Positions 56,935 through 64,000 of a stretch of 64,000 nucleotides of DNA are shown piece by piece. A model generated the notes under the pieces. That model was not told the origin of the DNA, searched no databases, and worked only from the letters and a program-made list of their open reading frames with translations. The position numbers were made by a program, and so were the translations under genes. How positions within the stretch are numbered: position 1 is the first letter of the stretch; the number at the start of each line of letters is the position of its first letter. The stretch is from Roseiflexus sp. (GTDB lineage Bacteria; Chloroflexota; Chloroflexia; Chloroflexales; Roseiflexaceae): contig JANXAL010000009.1 in NCBI GenBank assembly GCA_025062325.1, positions 1 through 64,000 on the forward strand, written 5' to 3'.

Positions 56935-57549
56935 ATGCGCGTCATTACGGGAACAGCCAAAGGTCACCGCCTGAAAGCGCCGGAGGGACCCGGCACGCGC
57001 CCGATGCTGGATCGGGTCAAGGAGGCGCTCTTTTCGGTCATCGAAGGGTATGGACCAATTCGCGGGCGTGTGCTCGACCTGTACGCTGGCACCGGCGCGC
57101 TGGGGATCGAATGCCTGTCGCGCGGCGCGTCGTGGGCTGATTTTGTGGAATACAAAGCGCACGTCTGCCGGATCATCCGCGAGAACCTGGAACATACCCG
57201 TCTGGCGGATCGGGCGCGTATCTTCCATATGCCGGTCGAACGATTCTTGCGCATGTATGGTCACCGTGAGAAGTATGATATAATCTTGATGGACCCGCCT
57301 TATGCTGATCCTGCGATTGAAGCGACGATTTGCGCCGTGGACGACGCGAACCTGCTGACCGACGCTGGCATCCTGGTTGTCGGCCATTCGCCGCGTGTCG
57401 AGCTTAGCGATCGTTACCAGCGTTTCCGCCGCCGTAAATTCCGCCGTCTGGGAGACTCTTGCTTCTCGATTTATGAACTGGCGCTGGACGATAGCGCCTC
57501 TGATTCCGAAGAAACGCATCCGTCCAGCGTGCCGCTGACTGATCGCTGA
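56935..57549 (+). CDS. rsmD: 16S rRNA (guanine966-N2)-methyltransferase RsmD
   Basis: Encodes 204 residues. RVITGTAKGHRLKAPEG, RPMLDRVKEALFSVI, VLDLYAGTGALGIECLSRGA and IILMDPPY are RsmD hallmarks. It methylates G966 of 16S rRNA. Usually next to coaD, as here. Confidence 0.93.
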   Translation: MRVITGTAKGHRLKAPEGPGTRPMLDRVKEALFSVIEGYGPIRGRVLDLYAGTGALGIECLSRGASWADFVEYKAHVCRIIRENLEHTRLADRARIFHMPVERFLRMYGHREKYDIILMDPPYADPAIEATICAVDDANLLTDAGILVVGHSPRVELSDRYQRFRRRKFRRLGDSCFSIYELALDDSASDSEETHPSSVPLTDR

Positions 57550-57603
57550 TTGAACGGCGCAGCGTTTTGCGGATCCGCGTTGCACCAGTGAAGGAGAGAA
57601 GGA

Positions 57604-58086
57604 GTGACGATTGCCGTCTATCCAGGAAGCTTCGATCCGGTCACGAATGGACATCTGGACATCGCCGAGCGCGCATCGCGCATCTTCGATACGGTGATCA
57701 TGGCCGTCTTTGATCGTCCGAATAAGCAGTTGCTCTTCAGCACCGAAGAACGGGTCGCGCTCCTGCGCGAGTCGACCCGACACCTGCCGCGTGTTAAGGT
57801 TGATACATATTCGACGCTAACGGTCGACTACGTGCGCAGTGTTGGTGCGTCGGTCATCGTGCGCGGCATGCGTGCCGTCGGCGATTTTGAGGCGGAGTTT
57901 CAACTGGCGCAGATTAATCAAACCCTTGCGCCCGATATCGACATCGTGCTGTTCATGGCGAGTCATCGATACACCTTCTTTAGTTCAAGCACAGTACGCG
58001 AAATTGCTTCACTTGGCGGCGATGTCTCCTGGCTGGTTCCCGGCCCGGTAGTAGAGGCGCTGAAGCGCGTCTATGGCAGGAGGTGA
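57604..58086 (+). CDS. coaD: Pantetheine-phosphate adenylyltransferase
   Basis: Encodes 160 residues. YPGSFDPVTNGHLDI is the HxGH nucleotidyltransferase motif, RGMRAVGDFEAE and FFSSSTVREIA complete the CoaD pattern. It forms dephospho-CoA. GTG 57604 is the start; AAGGAGAGAAGGA lies just upstream. The stop at 58084-58086 overlaps an AGGAGGTGAT SD for the next gene. Confidence 0.95.
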   Translation: MTIAVYPGSFDPVTNGHLDIAERASRIFDTVIMAVFDRPNKQLLFSTEERVALLRESTRHLPRVKVDTYSTLTVDYVRSVGASVIVRGMRAVGDFEAEFQLAQINQTLAPDIDIVLFMASHRYTFFSSSTVREIASLGGDVSWLVPGPVVEALKRVYGRR

Positions 58087-58092
58087 TGCGCT

Positions 58093-58527
58093 ATCGAACT
58101 GGATCAGCTCATCGATGAACTGGAAGAAGTCATCGCCGAGGGCAAACGGGTGCCGTTCAGCGGTCGGCTATTGATCGACGAGGATCGCGTGCTCGACATC
58201 ATTGATCGCATGCGTGTGGCGATTCCGGAAGAATTGCGACAGGCGCGCCGGATCATTAGCGAGCAGGAACGGTTGCTCAGTGAGGCGCAGGAGCGGGTGC
58301 AGCAGGTGCTGCAGGAGCGCGGATTGCTTGAAGCGATCGAAGCGGAACGGGCGCGGTTGCTGGAGCAGGCGGAGCGCGAAGCGCGCGCCGTGCGCGCTGG
58401 CGCTGACGAATATGCCCGTCAGGTGCTCGAGGAACTCGAGCAGCGCCTGCTGAAAGTTATGACTAGCGTTCAAAACGGTCTGCGAGAATTGGGCGTGTCG
58501 CGCGAGCCGCATGCGCCTAGCCGATAA
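58093..58527 (+). CDS. Coiled-coil protein downstream of coaD with apparent ATC start
   Basis: Encodes 144 residues if begun at 58093. The conserved family N-terminus (LDQLIDELEEVIAEGKRVPF) lies in this frame upstream of the first usable GTG (58150). AGGAGGTGAT, a perfect anti-SD match at 58078-58087, sits 5-9 nt before ATC 58093 and no ATG, GTG or TTG lies in frame between it and GTG 58150. So either ATC initiates or the GTG is used with a weaker GAGGG SD. Residues about 50-120 form a long coiled coil (RQARRIISEQERLLSEAQERVQ), and the gene resembles the DivIVA/FtsB-like proteins often found next to coaD. Confidence 0.6.
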   Translation: MELDQLIDELEEVIAEGKRVPFSGRLLIDEDRVLDIIDRMRVAIPEELRQARRIISEQERLLSEAQERVQQVLQERGLLEAIEAERARLLEQAEREARAVRAGADEYARQVLEELEQRLLKVMTSVQNGLRELGVSREPHAPSR

Positions 58528-58533
58528 TTCGTC

Positions 58534-58562
58534 TTGACAGCGTGACGCCGCTGACCTATAAT
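58534..58562 (+). promoter_or_regulatory. Consensus promoter for the DUF177-rpmF unit
   Basis: TTGACA (58534-58539) and TATAAT (58557-58562) with a 17-bp spacer, about 31 nt before ATG 58593. It overlaps nothing else and fits a strong ribosomal-protein transcript. Confidence 0.85.
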
Positions 58563-58592
58563 GCAGCCTCTGTGAGTGCAGAGGGCGCAGCC

Positions 58593-59144
58593 ATGCACAC
58601 GTCAAAACCAGTCACCGATTTGAAGTTTAACGTCGCTCAACTACTGCGCGAGTATATTGGCGAATCACGCCAGTATGACTTCACTGAACCCGTCCTGCCT
58701 CTCGATGATGTGCTCGCAATGCGTGAGGTCGTTGGGAGCGTTCGTTTCACCCGCACTGCGAGCGGGGTGCTGGTCGATGTGCATGCCCATGGAACGGTGG
58801 AGATGGAGTGCGTCCGCTGCCTCAATCCGGCCACGCTGCATATCGAGGTGCGCTTCCGCGATGAGTTCCATTCGCGGATCGATGTGACGACTGGAGCGCC
58901 GCTGCCGCAGCCTGATGAGGAGGATCCGTTCTACCTCGATGAGTTGCATATGGCGGATGTCGGTGAAGTATTGCGTGAGTATGTGCTGCTCGAACTGCCG
59001 ATGCAGCCGCTCTGCAAGCCTGACTGTCGCGGCATCTGCCCGGAGTGTGGCGCTGATCTGAATGTTGAGCAATGTTCGTGCGGCAGTTCTGGCGGCGATG
59101 AACGATTTGCCGCGCTGCGCGCGCTTCTGAAGCCAGAAGAATAG
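58593..59144 (+). CDS. DUF177 / YceD-family protein
   Basis: Encodes 183 residues. The DUF177 core VECVRCLNPATL and CRGICPECGADLN (CxxC twice, zinc-binding) is present. It lies immediately before rpmF, the usual partner. YceD is linked to 23S rRNA/large-subunit accumulation in bacteria and plants. GAGGG precedes ATG 58593. Confidence 0.9.
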   Translation: MHTSKPVTDLKFNVAQLLREYIGESRQYDFTEPVLPLDDVLAMREVVGSVRFTRTASGVLVDVHAHGTVEMECVRCLNPATLHIEVRFRDEFHSRIDVTTGAPLPQPDEEDPFYLDELHMADVGEVLREYVLLELPMQPLCKPDCRGICPECGADLNVEQCSCGSSGGDERFAALRALLKPEE

Positions 59145-59167
59145 GCATCACAAGGGTAAAGGGTGTC

Positions 59168-59365
59168 ATGGGCGCTGTACCGAAAACAAAGGTTTCTCGC
59201 CATCGACGCGGCAACCGCCGACGTCATCAGCGCATCGATATGCCGACTCTCGTGCCATGCACGCGCTGCGGTGAACTGATGCGCGCTCATTACGTCTGTA
59301 AGTCGTGCGGGTATTATCGGGGCCGCCTGGTCGTTGAGCCAAAGACCGAAGCCAGGGAGGAATAA
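59168..59365 (+). CDS. rpmF: 50S ribosomal protein L32
   Basis: Encodes 65 residues. MGAVPKTKVSRHRRGNRR starts the L32 family, with the zinc-ribbon pairs CTRCG and CKSCG. It follows the DUF177 gene by 23 nt. Confidence 0.97.
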   Translation: MGAVPKTKVSRHRRGNRRRHQRIDMPTLVPCTRCGELMRAHYVCKSCGYYRGRLVVEPKTEAREE

Positions 59366-59386
59366 CACGTCACATGGGCGTCGTGC

Positions 59387-59428
59387 GGGGTTATTGACTG
59401 CCACGTCCGGCGTGTCAGTAACCCCTTT
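59387..59428 (+). terminator. Terminator or attenuator between rpmF and fabH
   Basis: GGGGTTATTGAC and GTCAGTAACCCC form a 12-bp stem with one mismatch around a 13-nt loop, followed by TTTTG. It lies 21 nt after the rpmF stop and 19 nt before the fabH ATG. Readthrough would link the two genes. Confidence 0.75.
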
Positions 59429-59446
59429 TGTATTGCCGAGGCGGGT

Positions 59447-60439
59447 ATGGCAAACTTTGCTGCGATCACGGGTTGGGGCATGGCAGTTCCGGAGCGTGTG
59501 CTGACCAATGCCGATCTTGAGCGAATGGTCGAAACGTCGGACGAATGGATCCAGACCCGCACCGGTATTCGTGAGCGACGCATCGCAGGTCCTGGCGAAC
59601 ACACTTCAGCCCTGTCGATCGCGGCAGGGCGCGCCGCCCTCGCGCGCGCCGGTCTCGACGCCAGTCGGATCGATACGGTCATCCTGGCGACCTGTACGCC
59701 GGATCGCCCGTTCCCCGCCACAGCCTGCGCGGTTCAAGCGGGGATCGGTGCGCGCCGCGCCGCTGCCTTTGATGTAGTGGCGGCATGCAGCGGCTTCGTC
59801 TATGGCTTGCAGGTAGCGACCAGTATGGTCCGCAGCGGTGCGGCGCGCAATGTGCTCTTCGTCGCCTGCGATATCTTCACCCACTTCATCAACTGGAACG
59901 ACCGTAATACGTGTGTGCTGTTCGGCGATGGGGCGGGCGCCGTGGTGCTCCAGCCTTCCGACGAACCGGCTGGCCTTCTGTCGTGCGTGCTCGGCGCCGA
60001 CGGCGAGCAGGAAGACCTCATGGCAGTTGATGCGGGAGGGACGCGCCTCCCCGCCACGCCGGAATTGCTTGAACAGGGACGCCAGTACGTGTACATGAAC
60101 GGGCGCGAAATCTTCAAGCACGCGGTGCGTGAAATGGTCGCCTCCTCGCTCGATGCCATTCAGGCTGCTGGGCTTTCCACCGACGACATTGCACTGGTTA
60201 TCCCTCACCAGGCAAACCTGCGCATTATCGAGGCGACCGCCAAACGTCTCGAAGTGCCAATGGATCGCGTGTTTGTCAACCTCGACCGCTACGGCAACAC
60301 CTCAGCCGCCAGCGTCCCCATCGCGCTCGTTGAAGCCGTCGAGCAGCAGCGGCTGCGCAAAGGTGATTATGCGCTCCTCACTGCGTTCGGCGGGGGCCTT
60401 ACCTGGGCGTCGGCGGTGATCCGCTGGAGCGCGGATTAG
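59447..60439 (+). CDS. fabH: 3-oxoacyl-[acyl-carrier-protein] synthase III
   Basis: Encodes 330 residues. The catalytic Cys is in VVAACSGFVYGL, His in LVIPHQANLRI and Asn in DRYGNTSAASVPIAL. It makes the first condensation of fatty-acid synthesis. Full length and intact. The rpmF-fabH adjacency is common (plsX is missing here). Confidence 0.95.
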   Translation: MANFAAITGWGMAVPERVLTNADLERMVETSDEWIQTRTGIRERRIAGPGEHTSALSIAAGRAALARAGLDASRIDTVILATCTPDRPFPATACAVQAGIGARRAAAFDVVAACSGFVYGLQVATSMVRSGAARNVLFVACDIFTHFINWNDRNTCVLFGDGAGAVVLQPSDEPAGLLSCVLGADGEQEDLMAVDAGGTRLPATPELLEQGRQYVYMNGREIFKHAVREMVASSLDAIQAAGLSTDDIALVIPHQANLRIIEATAKRLEVPMDRVFVNLDRYGNTSAASVPIALVEAVEQQRLRKGDYALLTAFGGGLTWASAVIRWSAD

Positions 60440-60661
60440 GGGTGCGCACTGCTTGCGCCTGATCGCATGAATAGACACAGTCGCACAGCGCAGTAGCGAC
60501 GTAAGGGCGGGTCCCGGATCCACCCTTAGGCTGTTCGGATCGAAGAGGATTGGTCAGGCGGCGGGAAACGCGGCAGACGACTCCGCTAGGCGGATCGCAC
60601 GACCGATGTAGAGCGCTCGTGTCAGAGAGCGCGCAGGCTTGAAGAGGTGACAGTTATCCGA

Positions 60662-61066
60662 ACGGGAGAAGCGTCGATCTTTCGGCAAGCCCCTCCGTTG
60701 CATCGCCCGTTTCCAGGCCCTCTCCCCCTTCTCTCTCGAGGGCAGGGTGTTTCGGACGAACCCTCGTGTCAGATTGCTGGCTTTGGTCATCGGGATGCCC
60801 CAGCTCCCCCTCCTCCCCTCGTGAGAGGGGGCGGGGGGATGCTCACAGGTGGAGATTTTTCGGCAAGCTCTTCCGTTGCATCGCCCGTTTTGAGCGTTAG
60901 GATGTGGAAACTCCCCCTTCTCCCCTTGTGGGAGAAGGGGGTCGGGGGATGCTCACAAGGGTAGATTTTTTTGGCAATCCCCTTGTGCTAATTGTCCGTT
61001 TCAGGCAGCAGGCCGCCCTAACTCCCCCTTCTCCCCTTGTAGGAGAAGGGGGTCGGGGGGATGAGG
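60662..61066. repeat. Four copies of a dispersed hairpin repeat (GAGAAGGGGGTCGGGGGATG)
   Basis: Copies near 60677-60747 (partial), 60803-60898, 60911-60995 and 61020-61066. Each has CTCCCCCTTCTCCCC pairing with GGAGAAGGGGG around a short loop, then GTCGGGGGATGCTCACA, then an AGATTTTTT.GGCAA and CCGTTGCATCGCCCGTTT segment. The hairpin plus T-run resembles a terminator. No protein coding signal is seen from 60440 to 61659; a 60904-61302 frame is repeat-derived. Confidence 0.75.
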
Positions 61067-61659
61067 GGAAGATAGGCGTCGGGACGCCGAAAACGCCCTT
61101 GCATCTGAAAAACTCTACCCTTGAGAGGGTTGGGAGGTGGGAGCAGGGGGCAAGGGGGATGAGGGGGAAAAGGGCGGCAGGACGCGACACCTCCTCGCGT
61201 CCCAAAAACGCTGCACCCGTGAGGAGTGACCAGAGGGGTGAATGCCCGCGCAGAGCAGGCGAAGTAACCGTCACTACACGACAGGTCTGGCGATGGCGGT
61301 AAGGTTGAAATCCCGCAACTGCATATCTACAGGCGTCTACTCCTAGCGTCAGCGCGAAATGATATAGTACTCCTGTATCGTTTCCTGACAGTGACGAGTC
61401 TCACATGCTGCACGCTTGCCGCCGGGCGGGTTTCCACGCTCAGTTACTGGAGATTGCCTCTGAAGAAAGGGTCACGGCGCCACGAGATGCAATTTCAACT
61501 GGCGTTGTGTGCTGTTGCCTGTGGTGTGCCGCGCCCTTCGAGCGAAACAGGAACTGCGTCATTGCTCCGACGAGATCACCAGGCAGCAGATCGAGGGTGG
61601 CTCCTGAGCCAGGTAGGCGAGAGCGTCGTTGCTGTCGTTGTCGCTAGAAGGAGTCCGGA

Positions 61660-64000
61660 ATGGCGCCCCGCATCCTGTTCTGCGTTTTGTCGATCCTGGG
61701 TCTGCTGGCTGGCATGGTCGGAACAACCGCACTGGCGTCCGCGCCGGTCGCTGGCCGCGCTGAAGGGGCATCGCCAGCGCCGCTGATCAACCCGGACGGA
61801 ACGCTGCGTCTGGATGGGACGGTGAGCGGCGTGCTGGATACGCACGGCTGGCAGGTGACGCTCGACCCCGAGCGGGGACCGGTGTTTGCGCCGCAGAGCG
61901 CAGATCCTCAGTGGCGCAACCTCGGCGACGCGCCCGCGCCAGCGATCAGCAGTTCAGTGCTGGCAATTGCGGTCAGTGGGAACAATGTGTACATCGGAGG
62001 CTCTTTTACCGATGCTGGCGGCGTGCCGGAAGCAGACTACATCGCGCGCTGGGACGGAACCCGCTGGCACGCGCTTGGCAGTGGACTGAACGGATCGGTC
62101 ACCGCCATTGCAATAAGCGGAAATAACGTCTTCGTCGGCGGTACATTTCTGAATGCTGGCGGCGTACCAGAGGCGGATTACATCGCGCGCTGGGACGGCA
62201 GCCAGTGGCACGCGCTCGGCGGCAGCAGCGGCAGCGGTCCGCTTCAGATCGGTTCTCCAAATCCGCCGGTCGCTGCTATTGCCATCAGCGGCGCCGATGT
62301 CTACGTCGGCGGCAGCTTTGTAAATGCTGGCGGCGTTCCAGAGGCGGACTATATCGCGCGCTGGAACACCGCAACCCAATCCTGGCACGCGCTCGGCGGC
62401 AGCGGCGGCAGCGGTCCAATCATCCCTCCCGACTCGTTCATCTATCCGATAGTCCGCGCTATCGCGGTCAGCGGGAATGATGTGTACATCGGCGGTCACT
62501 TCACCGACGCGGGCGGGTTAGCAAACGCCGACAATATTGCGCGCTGGGATCGCGCTGCTCAGTCCTGGAACGCCCTTGGCGGCGGTCTCAACGCTGGCGT
62601 GTATGCCATTGCAGTAAGTGGAAGCGATGTGTATGTCGGCGGCGACTTCACCAATGCCGGCGGCACGATCAGCGCCAATATCGCCCGCTGGGACGGTGCG
62701 ACCTGGAACGCCCTCGGAGAGAAATTGCCGCAGGGTCCCGTTTTCGCAATAGCGGTCACGCCAGACAGCGTATACGCAGGCGGAAGTTTCCCACAGATCG
62801 GCAACCTGGAGACAGCGAGTTATGTTGCGCGCTGGAATCCAGCGACGGCAAGCTGGTCGAGTTTAGGAACCACGATCAAGAACGCGCTCAATGAGCGCGT
62901 CAATGCAATTGTCGTTCATCGCACGGGCGTCTACGTCGGCGGTGATTTCACCAACGCAGGCGGCGTGCCGGAGGCGGATTACGTTGCCCGCTGGGACGGA
63001 ACTCGCTGGCATGCCCTTGGCGGCAGCAATGGCAGGGGACCGCTGCAACGTCTGTGGTGGATTAATCAGACGCCAGTATCAGCACTCGCCATGATTGGCG
63101 ACGATCTCTACGTCGGCGGTATGTTCAACAATGCAGGAGACGTGGCAGAAGCCGATCACATTGCGCGCTGGAACGTTGCAACCCAGTCATGGCATGCGCT
63201 CGGCGGCAGCAGCGGTAACGGACCTCTGCAACCGCCGTCATCGTTCACTCCGCCGTCGGTATCAGCGCTGGCTGTGAGCGGAAATGATCTCTACGTCGGC
63301 GGTGACTTCCTCGATGCTGGCGGCGCACCCGAAGCGGATTACATCGCGCGCTGGAACACTGCAACCCAGTCCTGGCACGCGCTTGGCGGCAGCGGCGGCA
63401 ACGGTCCGCTTACGCTTCACCGATTCACACCTGCGGTTGCCGCGATTGCGATCAGCGGGAATGATGTGTACATTGGCGGTAATTTTATTAATGCGGGCGG
63501 CGTACCAGAGGCGGATTACGTCGCACGCTGGAATGCGGCAACCCAATCGTGGCACGCTCTGGGAAGCGGGCTTCGCGGACCGGTCTTCGCTATTGCCGCC
63601 AGCGGCAGTGATGTCTATGTCGGCGGCGGCTTCACCGATGCTGGCGGTGTGCCCGAAGCGGATTACATTACGCGCTGGGACGGAACCCGCTGGCACGCCC
63701 TCGGCGGCAGCAACGGCAATGGTCCGCTCCAGCCGTTTGGCGGTCCCATAGTGCGTGTCCACGCCATTGCCATCAGCGGGAATGACGTGTACATTGGAGG
63801 AATTTTCGGCAATGCTGGCGGTGTGCCAGAGGCAGACTGCATTGCACGCTGGGATGGAACCCGCTGGCACGCCCTCGGCGGCACGAGCGAACACGGGCCG
63901 CTCCTGCCTATGCTCGATTTCCCCCGATCACCAGTGCAGACACTAGTGATCAACGAGAATGATCTGTACATCGGCGGTTTATTCAGGGACGCTGGCGGCG
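61660..64000 (+). CDS. Secreted beta-propeller-like tandem repeat protein (incomplete)
   Basis: Open from ATG 61660 (AGAAGGAG 8 nt upstream) to the window end: 780 codons and continuing. A signal peptide (about 1-27, FCVLSILGLLAGMVGTTALA) is followed by a short linker and at least 13 related units of 45-65 residues, each containing a core like VAAIAVSGNDVYVGGSF, NAGGVPEADYIARWDG and WHALGG. This is the Kelch/delta-60-like family of extracellular propeller repeats; related long repeat proteins occur in cyanobacteria and Chloroflexota. Unit 6 is more divergent (VTPDSVYAGGSFPQI). Probable role: surface or matrix binding, which is inferred. Confidence 0.85.
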   Translation, partial: MAPRILFCVLSILGLLAGMVGTTALASAPVAGRAEGASPAPLINPDGTLRLDGTVSGVLDTHGWQVTLDPERGPVFAPQSADPQWRNLGDAPAPAISSSVLAIAVSGNNVYIGGSFTDAGGVPEADYIARWDGTRWHALGSGLNGSVTAIAISGNNVFVGGTFLNAGGVPEADYIARWDGSQWHALGGSSGSGPLQIGSPNPPVAAIAISGADVYVGGSFVNAGGVPEADYIARWNTATQSWHALGGSGGSGPIIPPDSFIYPIVRAIAVSGNDVYIGGHFTDAGGLANADNIARWDRAAQSWNALGGGLNAGVYAIAVSGSDVYVGGDFTNAGGTISANIARWDGATWNALGEKLPQGPVFAIAVTPDSVYAGGSFPQIGNLETASYVARWNPATASWSSLGTTIKNALNERVNAIVVHRTGVYVGGDFTNAGGVPEADYVARWDGTRWHALGGSNGRGPLQRLWWINQTPVSALAMIGDDLYVGGMFNNAGDVAEADHIARWNVATQSWHALGGSSGNGPLQPPSSFTPPSVSALAVSGNDLYVGGDFLDAGGAPEADYIARWNTATQSWHALGGSGGNGPLTLHRFTPAVAAIAISGNDVYIGGNFINAGGVPEADYVARWNAATQSWHALGSGLRGPVFAIAASGSDVYVGGGFTDAGGVPEADYITRWDGTRWHALGGSNGNGPLQPFGGPIVRVHAIAISGNDVYIGGIFGNAGGVPEADCIARWDGTRWHALGGTSEHGPLLPMLDFPRSPVQTLVINENDLYIGGLFRDAGG

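Noticed and set aside
60904-61302. Open frames in the hairpin repeats
   Set aside because: Low-complexity, repeat-derived, no SD.

Overview
The window looks like a chromosomal piece of a moderately thermophilic, filamentous anoxygenic phototroph of the Chloroflexota, most likely Roseiflexus. This is inferred from three things: the GC-rich sequence, a stand-alone nifH-nifB-nifD-nifK cluster with no nifE/nifN, and intergenic DNA full of short degenerate repeats. No 16S rRNA gene is present, so the genus call is an inference.

Layout. 1-3.6 kb (minus): translation str operon, rpsL-rpsG-fusA-tuf. 3.6-7.7 kb (plus): a thioredoxin-reductase-like flavoprotein without the redox CxxC, a helical protein, tRNA-Glu and an orphan membrane protein. 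8.2-10.6 kb (minus): an AT-richer type II restriction-modification island (NgoMIV-like nuclease plus an amino-methyltransferase). 11-12.7 kb: small accessory genes. 12.9-17.5 kb (minus): nifHBDK, tightly coupled, with a perfect 22-bp palindrome in the nifH leader. 18.5-23.2 kb (plus): a deacetylase-like protein, a Pro/Thr-repeat LPETG surface protein and a secreted C25 (gingipain-type) peptidase. 23.2-24.5 kb: a two-gene operon of a MarR regulator with a four-cysteine tail and a protoglobin, behind a strong promoter overlapped by a perfect palindrome. 24.7-28.4 kb: pyrC, a GT87-like membrane protein, a LacI regulator and a small membrane protein.

28.3-33.6 kb (minus): a PP2C-like pseudophosphatase/NHL-like membrane protein, then zwf and opcA. 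33.7-39.98 kb: DUF427, a LUD protein, a frameshifted Uma2 gene, a large FtsX-type permease and an amidohydrolase. 40.3-45.6 kb (plus): amine oxidase, Uma2, FGGY kinase and a PLP decarboxylase. 45.7-46.8 kb (minus): four overlapping or closely spaced small genes, DUF4160-DUF2442-MntA-HepT, a toxin-antitoxin island. 47-50.1 kb: a third Uma2, a DUF2892 protein and a tail-anchored pseudokinase with DnaJ-like zinc fingers. 50.4-53.0 kb (plus): a site-2 protease, a Cas4-like nuclease interrupted by one in-frame TGA, and two small proteins. 53.0-60.4 kb: a GerMN protein (minus), then metallophosphatase, class-III aminotransferase, rsmD, coaD, a coiled-coil protein that appears to start at ATC, a DUF177 protein, rpmF and fabH (plus). 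60.4-61.7 kb: a gene-free array of hairpin repeats. 61.66-64 kb: a secreted beta-propeller-like repeat protein that runs off the end.

The most notable candidates are the minimal nitrogenase with its palindromic leader, the cysteine-MarR/protoglobin operon, a pseudokinase and a pseudophosphatase in the same window, and the TGA-split membrane Cas4-like gene. No CRISPR array, rRNA operon, intact insertion sequence or prophage was seen.
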